A stretch of DNA of 64,000 nt from Kitasatospora indigofera (GTDB lineage Bacteria > Actinomycetota > Actinomycetes > Streptomycetales > Streptomycetaceae), in contig NZ_BNBO01000048.1 of assembly GCF_014655955.1 (NCBI RefSeq), forward strand, positions 1-64,000, read 5' to 3'. The position numbers and the translations under genes are program-made. Under the pieces are notes generated by a model, which was not told where the DNA came from, searched no databases, and was given only the letters and a program-made list of their open reading frames with translations. The first letter of the stretch is position 1. Each line of letters starts with the position of its first letter. Below, one piece after another: positions 17,718-28,687 of the stretch.

Positions 17718-18596
17718 GTGAGTACCCTTGCGCACCCCACCATGACCGCCGCCCGCCCCGCCGACGGCGCCGCCTCCGGCCCCGGTGAGCTGGACCGCTT
17801 CTCCTATGCCGACCGGCCGACCCCGCCCGTGCCCCGCTGGGAGGGCGTCGACTCCGACCTCGTCCGGGTCGGCCGCAAGACCACCAGCAGCCGTGGCCGC
17901 GGCCTGCACGGCCAGCTCGTCCAGCAGCTCGGCCAGATGATCGTCTCCGGCGACCTCGGCGCCGACCGCCCCCTCGTCCCCGAGGAGATCGGCCAGCGCT
18001 TCGAGGTCTCCCGCACCGTCGTGCGCGAGTCGCTGCGCGTGCTGGAGGCGAAGGGACTGGTGAGCGCCCGGCCCAACGTCGGGACCAGGGTCCGCCCGGT
18101 CGCCGACTGGAACCTGCTCGACCCCGACATCATCGAGTGGCGCGCCTTCGGCCCGCAGCGCGACGAGCAGCGCCGCGAGCTGTTCGAGCTGCGCTGGGCG
18201 ATCGAGCCGCTGGCGGCCCGGCTGGCCGCCGGCCACGGCCGGGAGGACGTCCAGCAGCGGCTGGTCGAGCTGACCGAGATCATGGCCCACGCCACCGCCC
18301 AGGCGGACCAGGTCACCTTCACCCGCGCCGACGCCGAGCTGCACGCGCTGGTCCTGCAGATGGCCGGGAACCGGATGCTGGAGCACCTCTCCGGGATCGT
18401 CTCCTGCGCCCTGCAGGTCTCCGGCGGGCCGGCCACCTCGTGCGAGCGCCCGTCGGAGTCCTCGGTCAGCCTGCACATCCGCCTGGTGGACGCGCTCGGT
18501 ACCGGCGACGGCACCGCCGGTGAGGCCGCGACCCGGGCCCTGCTCACCGTCCACCCCGAGATCGAGCCCTCGGTCCCCGCGCCGCGGGAGCACTGA
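17718..18596 (+). CDS. whiH: GntR-family sporulation regulator WhiH
   Basis: WhiH is a FadR-type GntR regulator needed for sporulation septation in aerial hyphae; it acts with WhiI downstream of sigma WhiG. The 292-residue product has a variable N-terminus (about 1-55), then a winged helix from GRGLHGQLVQQLGQMIVSGDLG to RFEVSRTVVRESLRVLEAKGLVSARPNVGTRV (about 60-130, recognition helix SRTVVRESLRVL). An all-helical FadR C-terminal domain follows (ELFELRWAIEPLAARLAAG, FTRADAELHALVLQMAGN, SVSLHIRLVDAL). The metal-binding histidines of the FCD fold are partly present. GTG 17718 has AAAGGA three to eight bases before it. The identification rests on the sequence and on hrdB lying directly downstream, as in S. 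coelicolor. Confidence 0.9.
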   Translation: MSTLAHPTMTAARPADGAASGPGELDRFSYADRPTPPVPRWEGVDSDLVRVGRKTTSSRGRGLHGQLVQQLGQMIVSGDLGADRPLVPEEIGQRFEVSRTVVRESLRVLEAKGLVSARPNVGTRVRPVADWNLLDPDIIEWRAFGPQRDEQRRELFELRWAIEPLAARLAAGHGREDVQQRLVELTEIMAHATAQADQVTFTRADAELHALVLQMAGNRMLEHLSGIVSCALQVSGGPATSCERPSESSVSLHIRLVDALGTGDGTAGEAATRALLTVHPEIEPSVPAPREH

Positions 18597-18884
18597 GCGC
18601 CGTCCGTCCGGCCGAGGTCCGGCCGGCGACCCCGAGGAACGACATCAGGACGCGGCCCCCCGGCCCGCCGGCCGCCTCGCAGGAGCGGCTGGCGGGCCCT
18701 GTCCGTCACCGGGGCCGACCGCCCGGCACAGCGGGCCGGGCCCGCCGCGCGCAGCCCCGGGAGGGCGCCCGGGAGCGATCCCGCCGGACGGGATCGAAAG
18801 AGAGGAACCGCAGGTGGGAGGCGGCCGGGACGGGCATCGGACCCCGGAACCCGGAGGGTGTGACCCGCGCCACCAACGGCATGC

Positions 18885-18911
18885 GTAACACTTGACGGGT
18901 GGCAGCGATGT
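18885..18911 (+). promoter_or_regulatory. Candidate ECF-type promoter of hrdB
   Basis: GTAAC (18885-18889) and CGATGT (18906-18911) with a 16-bp spacer have the shape of an ECF sigma promoter. In Streptomyces the main hrdB promoter is known to be driven by the ECF factor ShbA, and this is the best such element in the 518-bp gap. The leader would be about 200 bases. A TTGACG (18892-18897) inside it has no matching -10. The rest of 18597-19114 shows no gene. Confidence 0.45.
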
Positions 18912-19114
18912 GTACGGAGCGGAAGCAGCTCCGGAATACCACCACCATGTCAGAATGCTGTGTTGGTCTGCGGCGCTGCTGCCGTCCTGCAAACCCAGTC
19001 CTCAAGCCCGAGTCGGTCGGAATCGACGCCGCGTGCTGTCACGCGTGATCCTTCCCCGCCCGCTCGGGCGGCCCGGTACGGGTTCGAGTCCACTCATCGT
19101 CCGAGAGGTTGTTC

Positions 19115-20725
<1,611 letters not shown>

Positions 20726-20774
20726 CAGCCGGCCCGGACGGGACCGCCGACCGGTCCCGCACCAGCCGCCGCCG

Positions 20775-20805
20775 AGAGGCCCGGAGCACTCCGCTCCGGG
20801 CCTCT
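20775..20805 (+). terminator. Terminator of hrdB
   Basis: A perfect 13-bp stem (20775-20787 with 20793-20805) and a five-base loop, followed by TCTTCG. It lies 50 bp after the hrdB stop. Confidence 0.8.
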
Positions 20806-20971
20806 TCGCGTCGGCCCGGACCTGTTCGCGTCGGCCCGGGCTCCTTGGCGTCAGCCCCGCGCCACCCACTGTCGCTCGTCCGGGTGCCTTGCGTCCGCGT
20901 GGCGGTAGCTCAACGTGCCCGGTCGACTACGCTGTGCCGGTTGCCTGCCGCCGATTCAACCTGGAGACACG

Positions 20972-21886
20972 GTGCTGCCCAACCCGGACACGCGGGACGC
21001 CCAGCCGGACACCACCGCACCGGAGGGCACGGTGCCGGCCGACCCGGCGGGCGCGCGCCCGCGCCGGCGTCGGCGGTCGGCCCTGCTGGCACTGCTGGTC
21101 GCCCTGCCGGCGCCGCTGGTCGCCGCTGGTCAGCCCGCCTCGGCCGAACCGCACCGCCGGATCGTCGGCGGGACGGCGACGGTGACCGGGGAGCACCCCT
21201 GGGTGGTGGCGCTCTCCAGCCGGCAGCAGTTCGGCGCCGGCCGCTCGGGCCAGTTCTGCGGCGGCGCCCTGGTCACCCCGACCAAGGTGGTGACGGCCGC
21301 GCACTGCTTCTACGACGAGATCAAGGGCCGCCGGGTCGACCGCCCGGGGCTACGGGTCCTGGTCGGGCGGGACGACCTGCGGGGCTCGGCGGGCCGGGAG
21401 GTGGAGGTGGAGAACGTCTGGCTCCACCCCGACTACTCCTTCGTCGCCAACATGAACGACGTCGCGGTGCTCACCCTCGCCGCACCGCAGACCGACCGGC
21501 CGGTGATCGACCTGGTGGGCCAGGGCGAGACCGATCCGTACGCCGTCGGCACCCGGGCTCAGGTCTACGGGTGGGGCGACACGGTCGGGGACGGTCACTA
21601 CTCGTCCACGCTCCGTGGCGTGGAGGTGCCGATCGTCGCGGACGAGACCTGTGCCCATGCCTATCCGGGCGGGCCGGACGGGCACTTCGACGCCCGCGGC
21701 ATGGTGTGCGCGGGGGAGCCCGAAGGGGGCCGGGACGCCTGCCAGGGCGACAGCGGCGGTCCGCTGGTGGTCGCCGGGCGGCTGGCGGGCCTGGTGTCCT
21801 GGGGCACCGGCTGTGCCGAGGCGGCCCATCCGGGCGTCTACACCCGGATCGGTGCGGTGGCGGACGCGGTGCGCGGCCGGCTGTGA
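20972..21886 (+). CDS. Secreted trypsin-like serine protease (S1)
   Basis: A 304-residue secreted endopeptidase. An unusual 30-residue polar extension precedes five arginines (31-35), a hydrophobic signal core (37-52) and a probable cleavage after ASA (58). The mature trypsin-type N-terminus IVGG starts at residue 64 after an arginine, so a short propeptide would be removed by trypsin-like cleavage. The catalytic triad is visible as TAAHC (His), NDVAVLTL (Asp) and GDSGGPL (Ser). An aspartate six residues before the serine (GRDACQGDSGGP) indicates cleavage after Arg/Lys, and cysteine pairs are conserved. GTG 20972 has GGAG with five-base spacing. A homologous protease follows hrdB in S. coelicolor (SCO5821, from memory). 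Confidence 0.9.
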   Translation: MLPNPDTRDAQPDTTAPEGTVPADPAGARPRRRRRSALLALLVALPAPLVAAGQPASAEPHRRIVGGTATVTGEHPWVVALSSRQQFGAGRSGQFCGGALVTPTKVVTAAHCFYDEIKGRRVDRPGLRVLVGRDDLRGSAGREVEVENVWLHPDYSFVANMNDVAVLTLAAPQTDRPVIDLVGQGETDPYAVGTRAQVYGWGDTVGDGHYSSTLRGVEVPIVADETCAHAYPGGPDGHFDARGMVCAGEPEGGRDACQGDSGGPLVVAGRLAGLVSWGTGCAEAAHPGVYTRIGAVADAVRGRL

Positions 21887-22084
21887 CCGCACGGTCGCAC
21901 CGGGTGGTCGCGCGCGACCGGGGCGCGACGTCGCGGGGGGCCGGCCCGCCGCGGGCGGCGCACGGCGCCGGTCCCGGTCGGAACGCGGAGTGACCCGCGC
22001 CCGACGGAGTGTCAGAACGTGGCGTCAGAACGTAGTCGCCGGATCACTCGGGGTCGCCGATCCGTGGAATCGGGGAACGCGAAA

Positions 22085-22123
22085 GCCGGACGACCGGCCC
22101 CTGGCTGGGGTCTGTCGTCCGGC
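22085..22123. terminator. Hairpin terminator between convergent genes
   Basis: GCCGGACGAC (22085-22094) pairs perfectly with 22114-22123. The 19-base interior contains a nested CCCC/GGGG pairing. It lies between the protease gene and the end of the minus-strand zinc-ribbon gene. Confidence 0.6.
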
Positions 22124-22180
22124 TCCTCCGGCTGGTCGGCCGGTGCGGTCCGATGCGGGTTCGTCGGTGGAGCGCCGGGG

Positions 22181-22414
22181 TCAGCGCTCGTCGTCGGAAG
22201 CCGTGGCGGTTGCCGTGGTCGTGAGACGACCGCTCTCGTCCTGTATCTCGACGGCGATCTTCTTGAGCTCAGGCTCGAACTTCCGCCCGTGGTGGGCGCA
22301 GAAGAGCAGCTCTCCGCCGCTCGCGAGTACGACGCGCAGGTATGCCTGGGCGCCGCAGCGGTCGCAGCGGTCTGCCGCGGTCAGCGGGCTCGCAGGTGTC
22401 AGAACAGTAGTCAC
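22181..22414 (-). CDS. Small zinc-ribbon protein (DUF7455-type)
   Basis: A 77-residue protein with a zinc-ribbon signature, CDRCG near residue 17 and CAHHGRKF near residue 38, then an acidic C-terminus. Small proteins of this kind are conserved in actinobacteria beside the type II topoisomerase gene and are annotated as a domain of unknown function; I recall the same neighbour upstream of parE in Streptomyces. Start is GTG 22412-22414 with AGAGG seven bases upstream. It is divergent from parE. A DNA- or protein-binding adaptor role is plausible but unproven. Confidence 0.82.
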   Translation of the reverse strand: MTTVLTPASPLTAADRCDRCGAQAYLRVVLASGGELLFCAHHGRKFEPELKKIAVEIQDESGRLTTTATATASDDER

Positions 22415-22961
22415 GTCGCCTCTTCTCTAGCTCGACGAGCTGTCGTACCAGGGTCAACATCCAACCAGGCCGAAAACGTTCCCGCTCGTGGCTTTTCTTC
22501 TTTGAGGATTCTGCTTGTGTTGATGAGGACGTGCCCCGGGGGCCGGTGGTTCATGCGTACCGGTTCCCAGGATCCGCCCGCGGGTCGAACGCCCGATCGG
22601 ACCGGGGGTCGAGGTCCGCGTAGCATAATCCTCTGCTGGGTTGGAGCATAAGCCCCGTCCCGGCCACCGGTAGCCTGCATCTCGGCAGTTCCAGAGCCTG
22701 CGCTCGTCCCCACGGTCCGCCAGGACCGCTGATTCCGGGAGGAGATGGCACTCCGCTGCTCCGTATTCACCGGAAGTCGTGTTCGCGCAGCGCGTACAGG
22801 CTGCGCGGACCGGGCCCGGCGTGCAGAGGCCCCGAGCGGGGCGTGTGCGTACCGAGCGAAGGGGAGCGCACACGGAGTGGAACGGCTGTCGGTCCGGTGT
22901 GATGCACTGGCCGGGCCCGGATGTGACCGACGAGACAGAACTTCACCGAGGAGAGCACCGC
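22415..22961. promoter_or_regulatory. Divergent promoter region of the zinc-ribbon gene and parE
   Basis: 547 bp without a supported gene. The stretch 22470-22660 is lower in GC than the surroundings and contains TAGCAT (22621-22626), a good -10 for rightward transcription, with no clear -35. Open frames running through it have no ribosome site. Confidence 0.4.
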
Positions 22962-23038
22962 GTGAGCGAGCGGAGCGAGCGAACCAGCAACAGGTGTGCG
23001 GTGCGGCAGGGGCCTGCCGAGGGCATCGGGGCACGGGC

Positions 23039-23042
<4 letters not shown>
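22962..23042 (+). CDS. Short upstream ORF overlapping the parE start
   Basis: A 26-codon ORF begins at GTG 22962 with a very strong ribosome site, GAGGAGAG (22948-22955), six bases upstream. It ends at TGA 23040-23042, overlapping the parE ATG (23039-23041) as ATGA. The peptide starts MSERSERTSNRC, from the GAGCGAGCGGAGCGAGCG stretch that I recall in front of various actinobacterial genes. parE itself has no convincing ribosome site, so the short ORF probably serves translational coupling. Whether the peptide has its own function is unknown. Confidence 0.58.
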
Positions 23043-25150
<2,108 letters not shown>

Positions 25151-25214
25151 GCCGGCGGCTCCGCCGGGTGTCCCGGTCACCGGCCCCGCCGGCCGGACCT
25201 TAGCGGCACCCGCA

Positions 25215-25256
25215 CGGCGCGGGGCTCTCCACCCCCGGGTGGAGAGCCCCGCGCCG
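25215..25256 (+). terminator. Strong terminator of parE
   Basis: A nearly 20-bp perfect stem (25215-25234 with 25237-25256) followed by CGTTTC. One of the most stable hairpins in the window. Confidence 0.85.
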
Positions 25257-25348
25257 CGTTTCAACCCCGGCTCCGATCCCCCCGGGCCGCCCGCTCCGTA
25301 GCGTCGGAGAGGTCAGCAGACCTCCCCCGAGCGGCTACGGAGCGACCG

Positions 25349-25834
25349 ATGAGCGGCCTCGTCAACATCCTCGTGATCATCGCGGTGCTGGCCCTGGTGG
25401 TCCGCCGCCAGCTGCGCCCGCAGCGGATCGACACCGAGCGCCGCTTCTGGGTGGTGCCCGCGGTCCTGGCGGTGATCGCCGTGCGTGACCCGGACCTGCT
25501 GGACCCGGCCCACCGGGCCGGGGCGATCGCCCTGCTGGCTGGCTCGCTGCTGCTGGTGGCGGCGATGGGCACGGTCTGGGGCTGGACGGTCCGGATCAGC
25601 CGGGAGCCCGACGGCGGCGTCTGGGTGCGCGGCACCAAGGCCACCGCGGCCGCCTGGGGCGGCATGATCGCCGCCCGGCTGGGCCTGTTCGGCCTCGCGG
25701 CCGCCCTGCACATCCACCAGAGCACCAACGCGCTGCTGCTCAGCCTCGCCGTCCTGCTGCTGGTCAGGGGCGCCGTGGTGAACTGGAGGGCGCGTGACCT
25801 GGAGCCCGTCCAGGGCGTCCCGACGCCGGGCTGA
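25349..25834 (+). CDS. DUF1453-like membrane protein
   Basis: A 161-residue integral membrane protein with about five hydrophobic segments: the N-terminal LVNILVIIAVLALVV, then VVPAVLAVIAV, AIALLAGSLLLVAAMGTVWGW, GMIAARLGLFGLAAAL and NALLLSLAVLLLV. A motif RRQLRPQRIDTERRFWVVP follows the first segment, as in the DUF1453/CcdC-like family. Function is unknown. ATG 25349 has GGAG eight bases upstream. It directly precedes a NarL-type sensor kinase and could form part of that signalling unit, since such small membrane proteins are often encoded with these kinases. Confidence 0.8.
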   Translation: MSGLVNILVIIAVLALVVRRQLRPQRIDTERRFWVVPAVLAVIAVRDPDLLDPAHRAGAIALLAGSLLLVAAMGTVWGWTVRISREPDGGVWVRGTKATAAAWGGMIAARLGLFGLAAALHIHQSTNALLLSLAVLLLVRGAVVNWRARDLEPVQGVPTPG

Positions 25835-25943
25835 CGGCACATCACGCGGGCCCGCGTCCCGCCCCGGCCCCGCGCCCGCCGGGGCCTCGCCCGAGCCGCG
25901 AACCGGGAGGACCGGTCCGGCACCCGAACAGGAAGGCCGGCCG

Positions 25944-27110
25944 TTGCGCCCGGAGACCTGGACCCGCTGGCCGGCCCGCGAAGGGCCGGCCGGGGAGCCG
26001 TCGACGCCCGCCCGCAGGGCGCTCTCGCTGATCGGCCGGGCGGTCCTGGCCGGGGTGCTGGTCTGGGGCACCTTCGCCCCGGGCGACCAGCACGGGTGGG
26101 GGGTGGCCGCCGCCGCCCTCGGCCTGGTCGCGGCGCTCGCCCAGGCCGCCGCCTTCCTGCGGGCCGGCCGCGAGCAGTGGCTGCGGTCCTCGCTGGCCCT
26201 GGTGGCGACCCTCCTGGCCACGGCCTGGGCGGCCGACCTCGGGCACGCCCACCTGCTGGCGAACTTCCTCTGGTGCGGTCTCGGGCTGACCGCTCTGATC
26301 CGGCTGCCGCTGGCCGCTGCCCTGCCGGTGACGGCGCTGAGCCTCGGCTCCTACGCCCTGGCCAGCGGGGACGGCTGGGCGGCCGTCGCGGCCACGGTCG
26401 GCGGCCTGGCGCTGTTCGGCTACCTGCTGCGACTGGACGGCGAGGCCCGGGGCGCCGCGGTCCGGCTGCTCAGGCAGGAGCGCGCGGCCCGGGCGGCCGA
26501 GGCGGAGAGCGCCGCGCTCGCCGAGCGGGCCAGGATCGCCCGGGAGATCCACGACGTGCTGGCGCACAGCCTCTCCGCGCAGCTCGTGCACCTGGAGGCG
26601 GCCCGGTTGATGCTGGACGGCGGTGCCGACCGGGCCCGGGTGCGGGAGCGGGTGGTGGCCGCCCGGCGGATGGCCCAGGACGGGCTGGCCGAGACCCGGC
26701 AGGCGCTCTCCGCGCTGCGCGGGGAGTTCACGCCGGTCGGCGAGTACCTGGTGGGGCTGGCCGAGGGGGAACGCGCCGGCCTCACCGTCACGGGCACGCC
26801 CCGGCCGCTCGCCGCGGAGGCCGGCCTGGCGGTGCGCCGTACGGCGCAGGAGGCGCTCACCAACGCCCGCAAGCACGCGCCCGGTGCCCGGTGCACCCTC
26901 GAACTGCGCTACCTGGAGGACGTGGTGGAGCTGGAGGTCCGCAACACGGCGTCCAGGACGGCGCGCGCCGAGCCGGTCGCCGGGCTGGCGGAGAGCGGCA
27001 GCGGGTACGGTCTGCTGGGGATGCGCGAACGCGCCGAACTGCTCGGCGGCACCCTGCTGGCGGGCCCCGACGAGGGAGGATGGCGCGTGCTGCTGCGGAT
27101 GCCGGGATGA
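25944..27110 (+). CDS. NarL-type sensor histidine kinase (HisKA_3)
   Basis: A 388-residue membrane sensor kinase. Five or so hydrophobic segments lie between about residues 35 and 170. A coiled stretch (RLLRQERAARAAEAESAALAERARIA) leads to the dimerisation/phospho-acceptor helix REIHDVLAHSLSAQLVHLE, whose histidine is the expected phosphorylation site. The HATPase_c domain carries RRTAQEALTNARKHAPGA (N box) and GSGYGLLGMRERAELLGG (G box). I put the start at TTG 25944, which has GGAAGG seven bases before it. Earlier in-frame codons overlap the preceding gene's end region and look unlike protein. It overlaps the response regulator by ATGA. The stimulus is unknown. Confidence 0.86.
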   Translation: MRPETWTRWPAREGPAGEPSTPARRALSLIGRAVLAGVLVWGTFAPGDQHGWGVAAAALGLVAALAQAAAFLRAGREQWLRSSLALVATLLATAWAADLGHAHLLANFLWCGLGLTALIRLPLAAALPVTALSLGSYALASGDGWAAVAATVGGLALFGYLLRLDGEARGAAVRLLRQERAARAAEAESAALAERARIAREIHDVLAHSLSAQLVHLEAARLMLDGGADRARVRERVVAARRMAQDGLAETRQALSALRGEFTPVGEYLVGLAEGERAGLTVTGTPRPLAAEAGLAVRRTAQEALTNARKHAPGARCTLELRYLEDVVELEVRNTASRTARAEPVAGLAESGSGYGLLGMRERAELLGGTLLAGPDEGGWRVLLRMPG

Positions 27111-27868
27111 CGGACGACGCCTTCGGCCGCGGTGGCGGGGACGGGACGGCCGACGGCAGCGGGCCGGCCGGGCGGCCGACCCGGGTGCTGGTGGCGGACG
27201 ACCAGACGGTGGTGCGCGAGGGGATCGTGATGCTGCTGGGGCTGCTGCCGGGCATCGAGGTGGTGGGAGCCGCCGCCGACGGCGAGGAGGCCGTCCGGCT
27301 GGTCGCGAGGCACGAGCCCGACGTCGTCCTGATGGACCTTCGGATGCCGCGCTGCGACGGCGTCGAGGCCACCCGGCGGATCCGCGCCGAGCACCCCGGC
27401 ACCGAAGTGGTGATCCTGACCACCTACGCGGACGACGAGTCGCTCTTCCCCGCGCTGCAGGCCGGGGCCCGCGGCTACCTCACCAAGGACGCCGGCGGCG
27501 AGGAGATCGCGCGGGCCGTCGCCGACGTGCGGTCGGGCGCGGCCGGGCTCTCGCCGCAGATCCAACGGCGGCTGCTGGAAAGGCTGTCGGCGAGCACGGC
27601 CGAGGAGCTCGCACCGGAGCGGGCGCCGGAGCGGCGGCCGCACGCGCTCCCCGCCGCCCTGCCGGACGGGCTGACCACCCGGGAGGCCGAGGTGCTGGCC
27701 CTGATCGCGGAGGGGCTGTCCAACAGCGAGATCGCCGGACGGCTGTTCGTCAGCCCGGCCACGGTGAAGACCCACATCAACAACCTCTTCGCCAAGACCG
27801 CCGTCCGCGACCGGGCCCAGGCCGTCACCTACGCCTTCCGGCACGGGATCGCCCGGCCGCCGGCCTGA
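27107..27868 (+). CDS. NarL/FixJ-type response regulator
   Basis: A 253-residue response regulator. An N-terminal 23-residue Gly-rich extension precedes the receiver domain, with VLVADDQTVVREG, the phospho-acceptor aspartate in VVLMDLRMP, the threonine in ILTTY and the lysine in YLTKDA. A linker is followed by a LuxR-type HTH: LTTREAEVLALIAEGLSNSEIAGRLFVSPATVKTHINNL (about residues 185-225). The start overlaps the kinase stop by four bases, so the two are a translationally coupled pair. A DUF1453-like gene lies upstream and a symporter operon downstream, and either could be a target. Confidence 0.92.
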   Translation: MTDDAFGRGGGDGTADGSGPAGRPTRVLVADDQTVVREGIVMLLGLLPGIEVVGAAADGEEAVRLVARHEPDVVLMDLRMPRCDGVEATRRIRAEHPGTEVVILTTYADDESLFPALQAGARGYLTKDAGGEEIARAVADVRSGAAGLSPQIQRRLLERLSASTAEELAPERAPERRPHALPAALPDGLTTREAEVLALIAEGLSNSEIAGRLFVSPATVKTHINNLFAKTAVRDRAQAVTYAFRHGIARPPA

Positions 27869-28051
27869 GCCGGCCGAACCGTGCGCCGGGAAACCGGTGG
27901 TGAGGGAGTGTCATCCGCCGGCTGACCGGTCTAGGCCTTCCGGGCTGAATCCTCACCTCATTGAGTGAACGTATCTGCAAACGGGCATGGCCCGGCGCGA
28001 GAGCGCGACCATCATGGTCCGGTCAGAGGTGCGCCGGGCCCAGGAGCAGCA
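27869..28051 (+). promoter_or_regulatory. Intergenic region upstream of the symporter operon
   Basis: A 183-bp gap with lower GC in 27945-27985. It contains CCGGTCTAGGCC at 27926-27937, partly like a DasR box (11 of 16) but too poor to call. No terminator stem was found. Confidence 0.35.
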
Positions 28052-28687
28052 GTGCCACAACAGCACACGAGCAGTCCCGACCAGGGGGAGCGGTTCGACT
28101 GGTGGGCCGCACGGCCCGCCGGGCCGGCCCGTGCTGTTCCGAAGTCCCGCCGGACGACGCGGCAGCCCGCCCAGACCGCCCCACCTGCCCAGCCCGCCCG
28201 GCCGGTGGCGCCACCGCCCGGGCAGCCGGTGACGGTGCCGCCGGCCGTGCCCGCGGCACCCGTGTCCGCGGTGCCCGCACCCGCCGTGCCCGCCGCCCCG
28301 CCGGCCCCGGCCGCCCAGGCGCTCAGGACCGTCCCGGTCCCTCCCGCGCCCGAGGCACCGGCCGCTCCCGTCGACCGGGCCGAGGTCTACCGCGCCGTCC
28401 AGGAGAGCGCGGCGTTCCAGGAGATCCGGCGGAGCTACCGGGCCTTCGTCTTCCCCGCCGTGGGCGCCTTCCTGGGCTGGTACCTGCTCTACGTGGGCGC
28501 CCAGGCGGCCGCTCCCGCCCTGATGCGCAGCCCGGTGGCCGGGCCGCTCAACGTGGCCTGGGTGCTCGGCCTGCTCCAGTTCGCCTCCACCTTCCTGCTG
28601 ACCTGGCTGTACGCCCGGAACGCCCGCACCCGGCGCGACCGGGCCGCCCTCGAACTCCGCTGGAACACCCAGGACCAGCTCCGGTGA
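28052..28687 (+). CDS. DUF485 domain membrane protein with proline-rich N-terminus
   Basis: A 211-residue protein. Residues 1-115 are Pro/Ala-rich and presumably a disordered cytoplasmic extension. The DUF485 domain (about 118-205) starts EVYRAVQESAAFQEIRRSYRAFVFP and has two membrane helices (FPAVGAFLGWYLLYVGAQ and VAWVLGLLQFASTFLLTWLYA). DUF485 proteins such as YjcH are encoded with acetate-type symporters and probably assist them. GTG 28052 has AGGAG with five-base spacing. Its stop overlaps the symporter start as GTGA, so the two products should be made together. Confidence 0.87.
   Translation: MPQQHTSSPDQGERFDWWAARPAGPARAVPKSRRTTRQPAQTAPPAQPARPVAPPPGQPVTVPPAVPAAPVSAVPAPAVPAAPPAPAAQALRTVPVPPAPEAPAAPVDRAEVYRAVQESAAFQEIRRSYRAFVFPAVGAFLGWYLLYVGAQAAAPALMRSPVAGPLNVAWVLGLLQFASTFLLTWLYARNARTRRDRAALELRWNTQDQLR

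Noticed and set aside
18892-18916. Vegetative promoter TTGACG with TGTACG upstream of hrdB
   Set aside because: The spacer is only 13 bp. The ECF-type GTAAC/CGATGT arrangement fits better.
22745-23038. Extension of parE upstream by 98 codons
   Set aside because: The added residues are Arg/Ala/Cys-rich and unlike ParE. The overlapping short ORF with a strong ribosome site explains the start better.
27925-27940. DasR-like box ACCGGTCTAGGCC before the symporter operon
   Set aside because: Only 11 of 16 consensus positions match and the right arm is wrong. It is too weak beside the clear site at ptsH.
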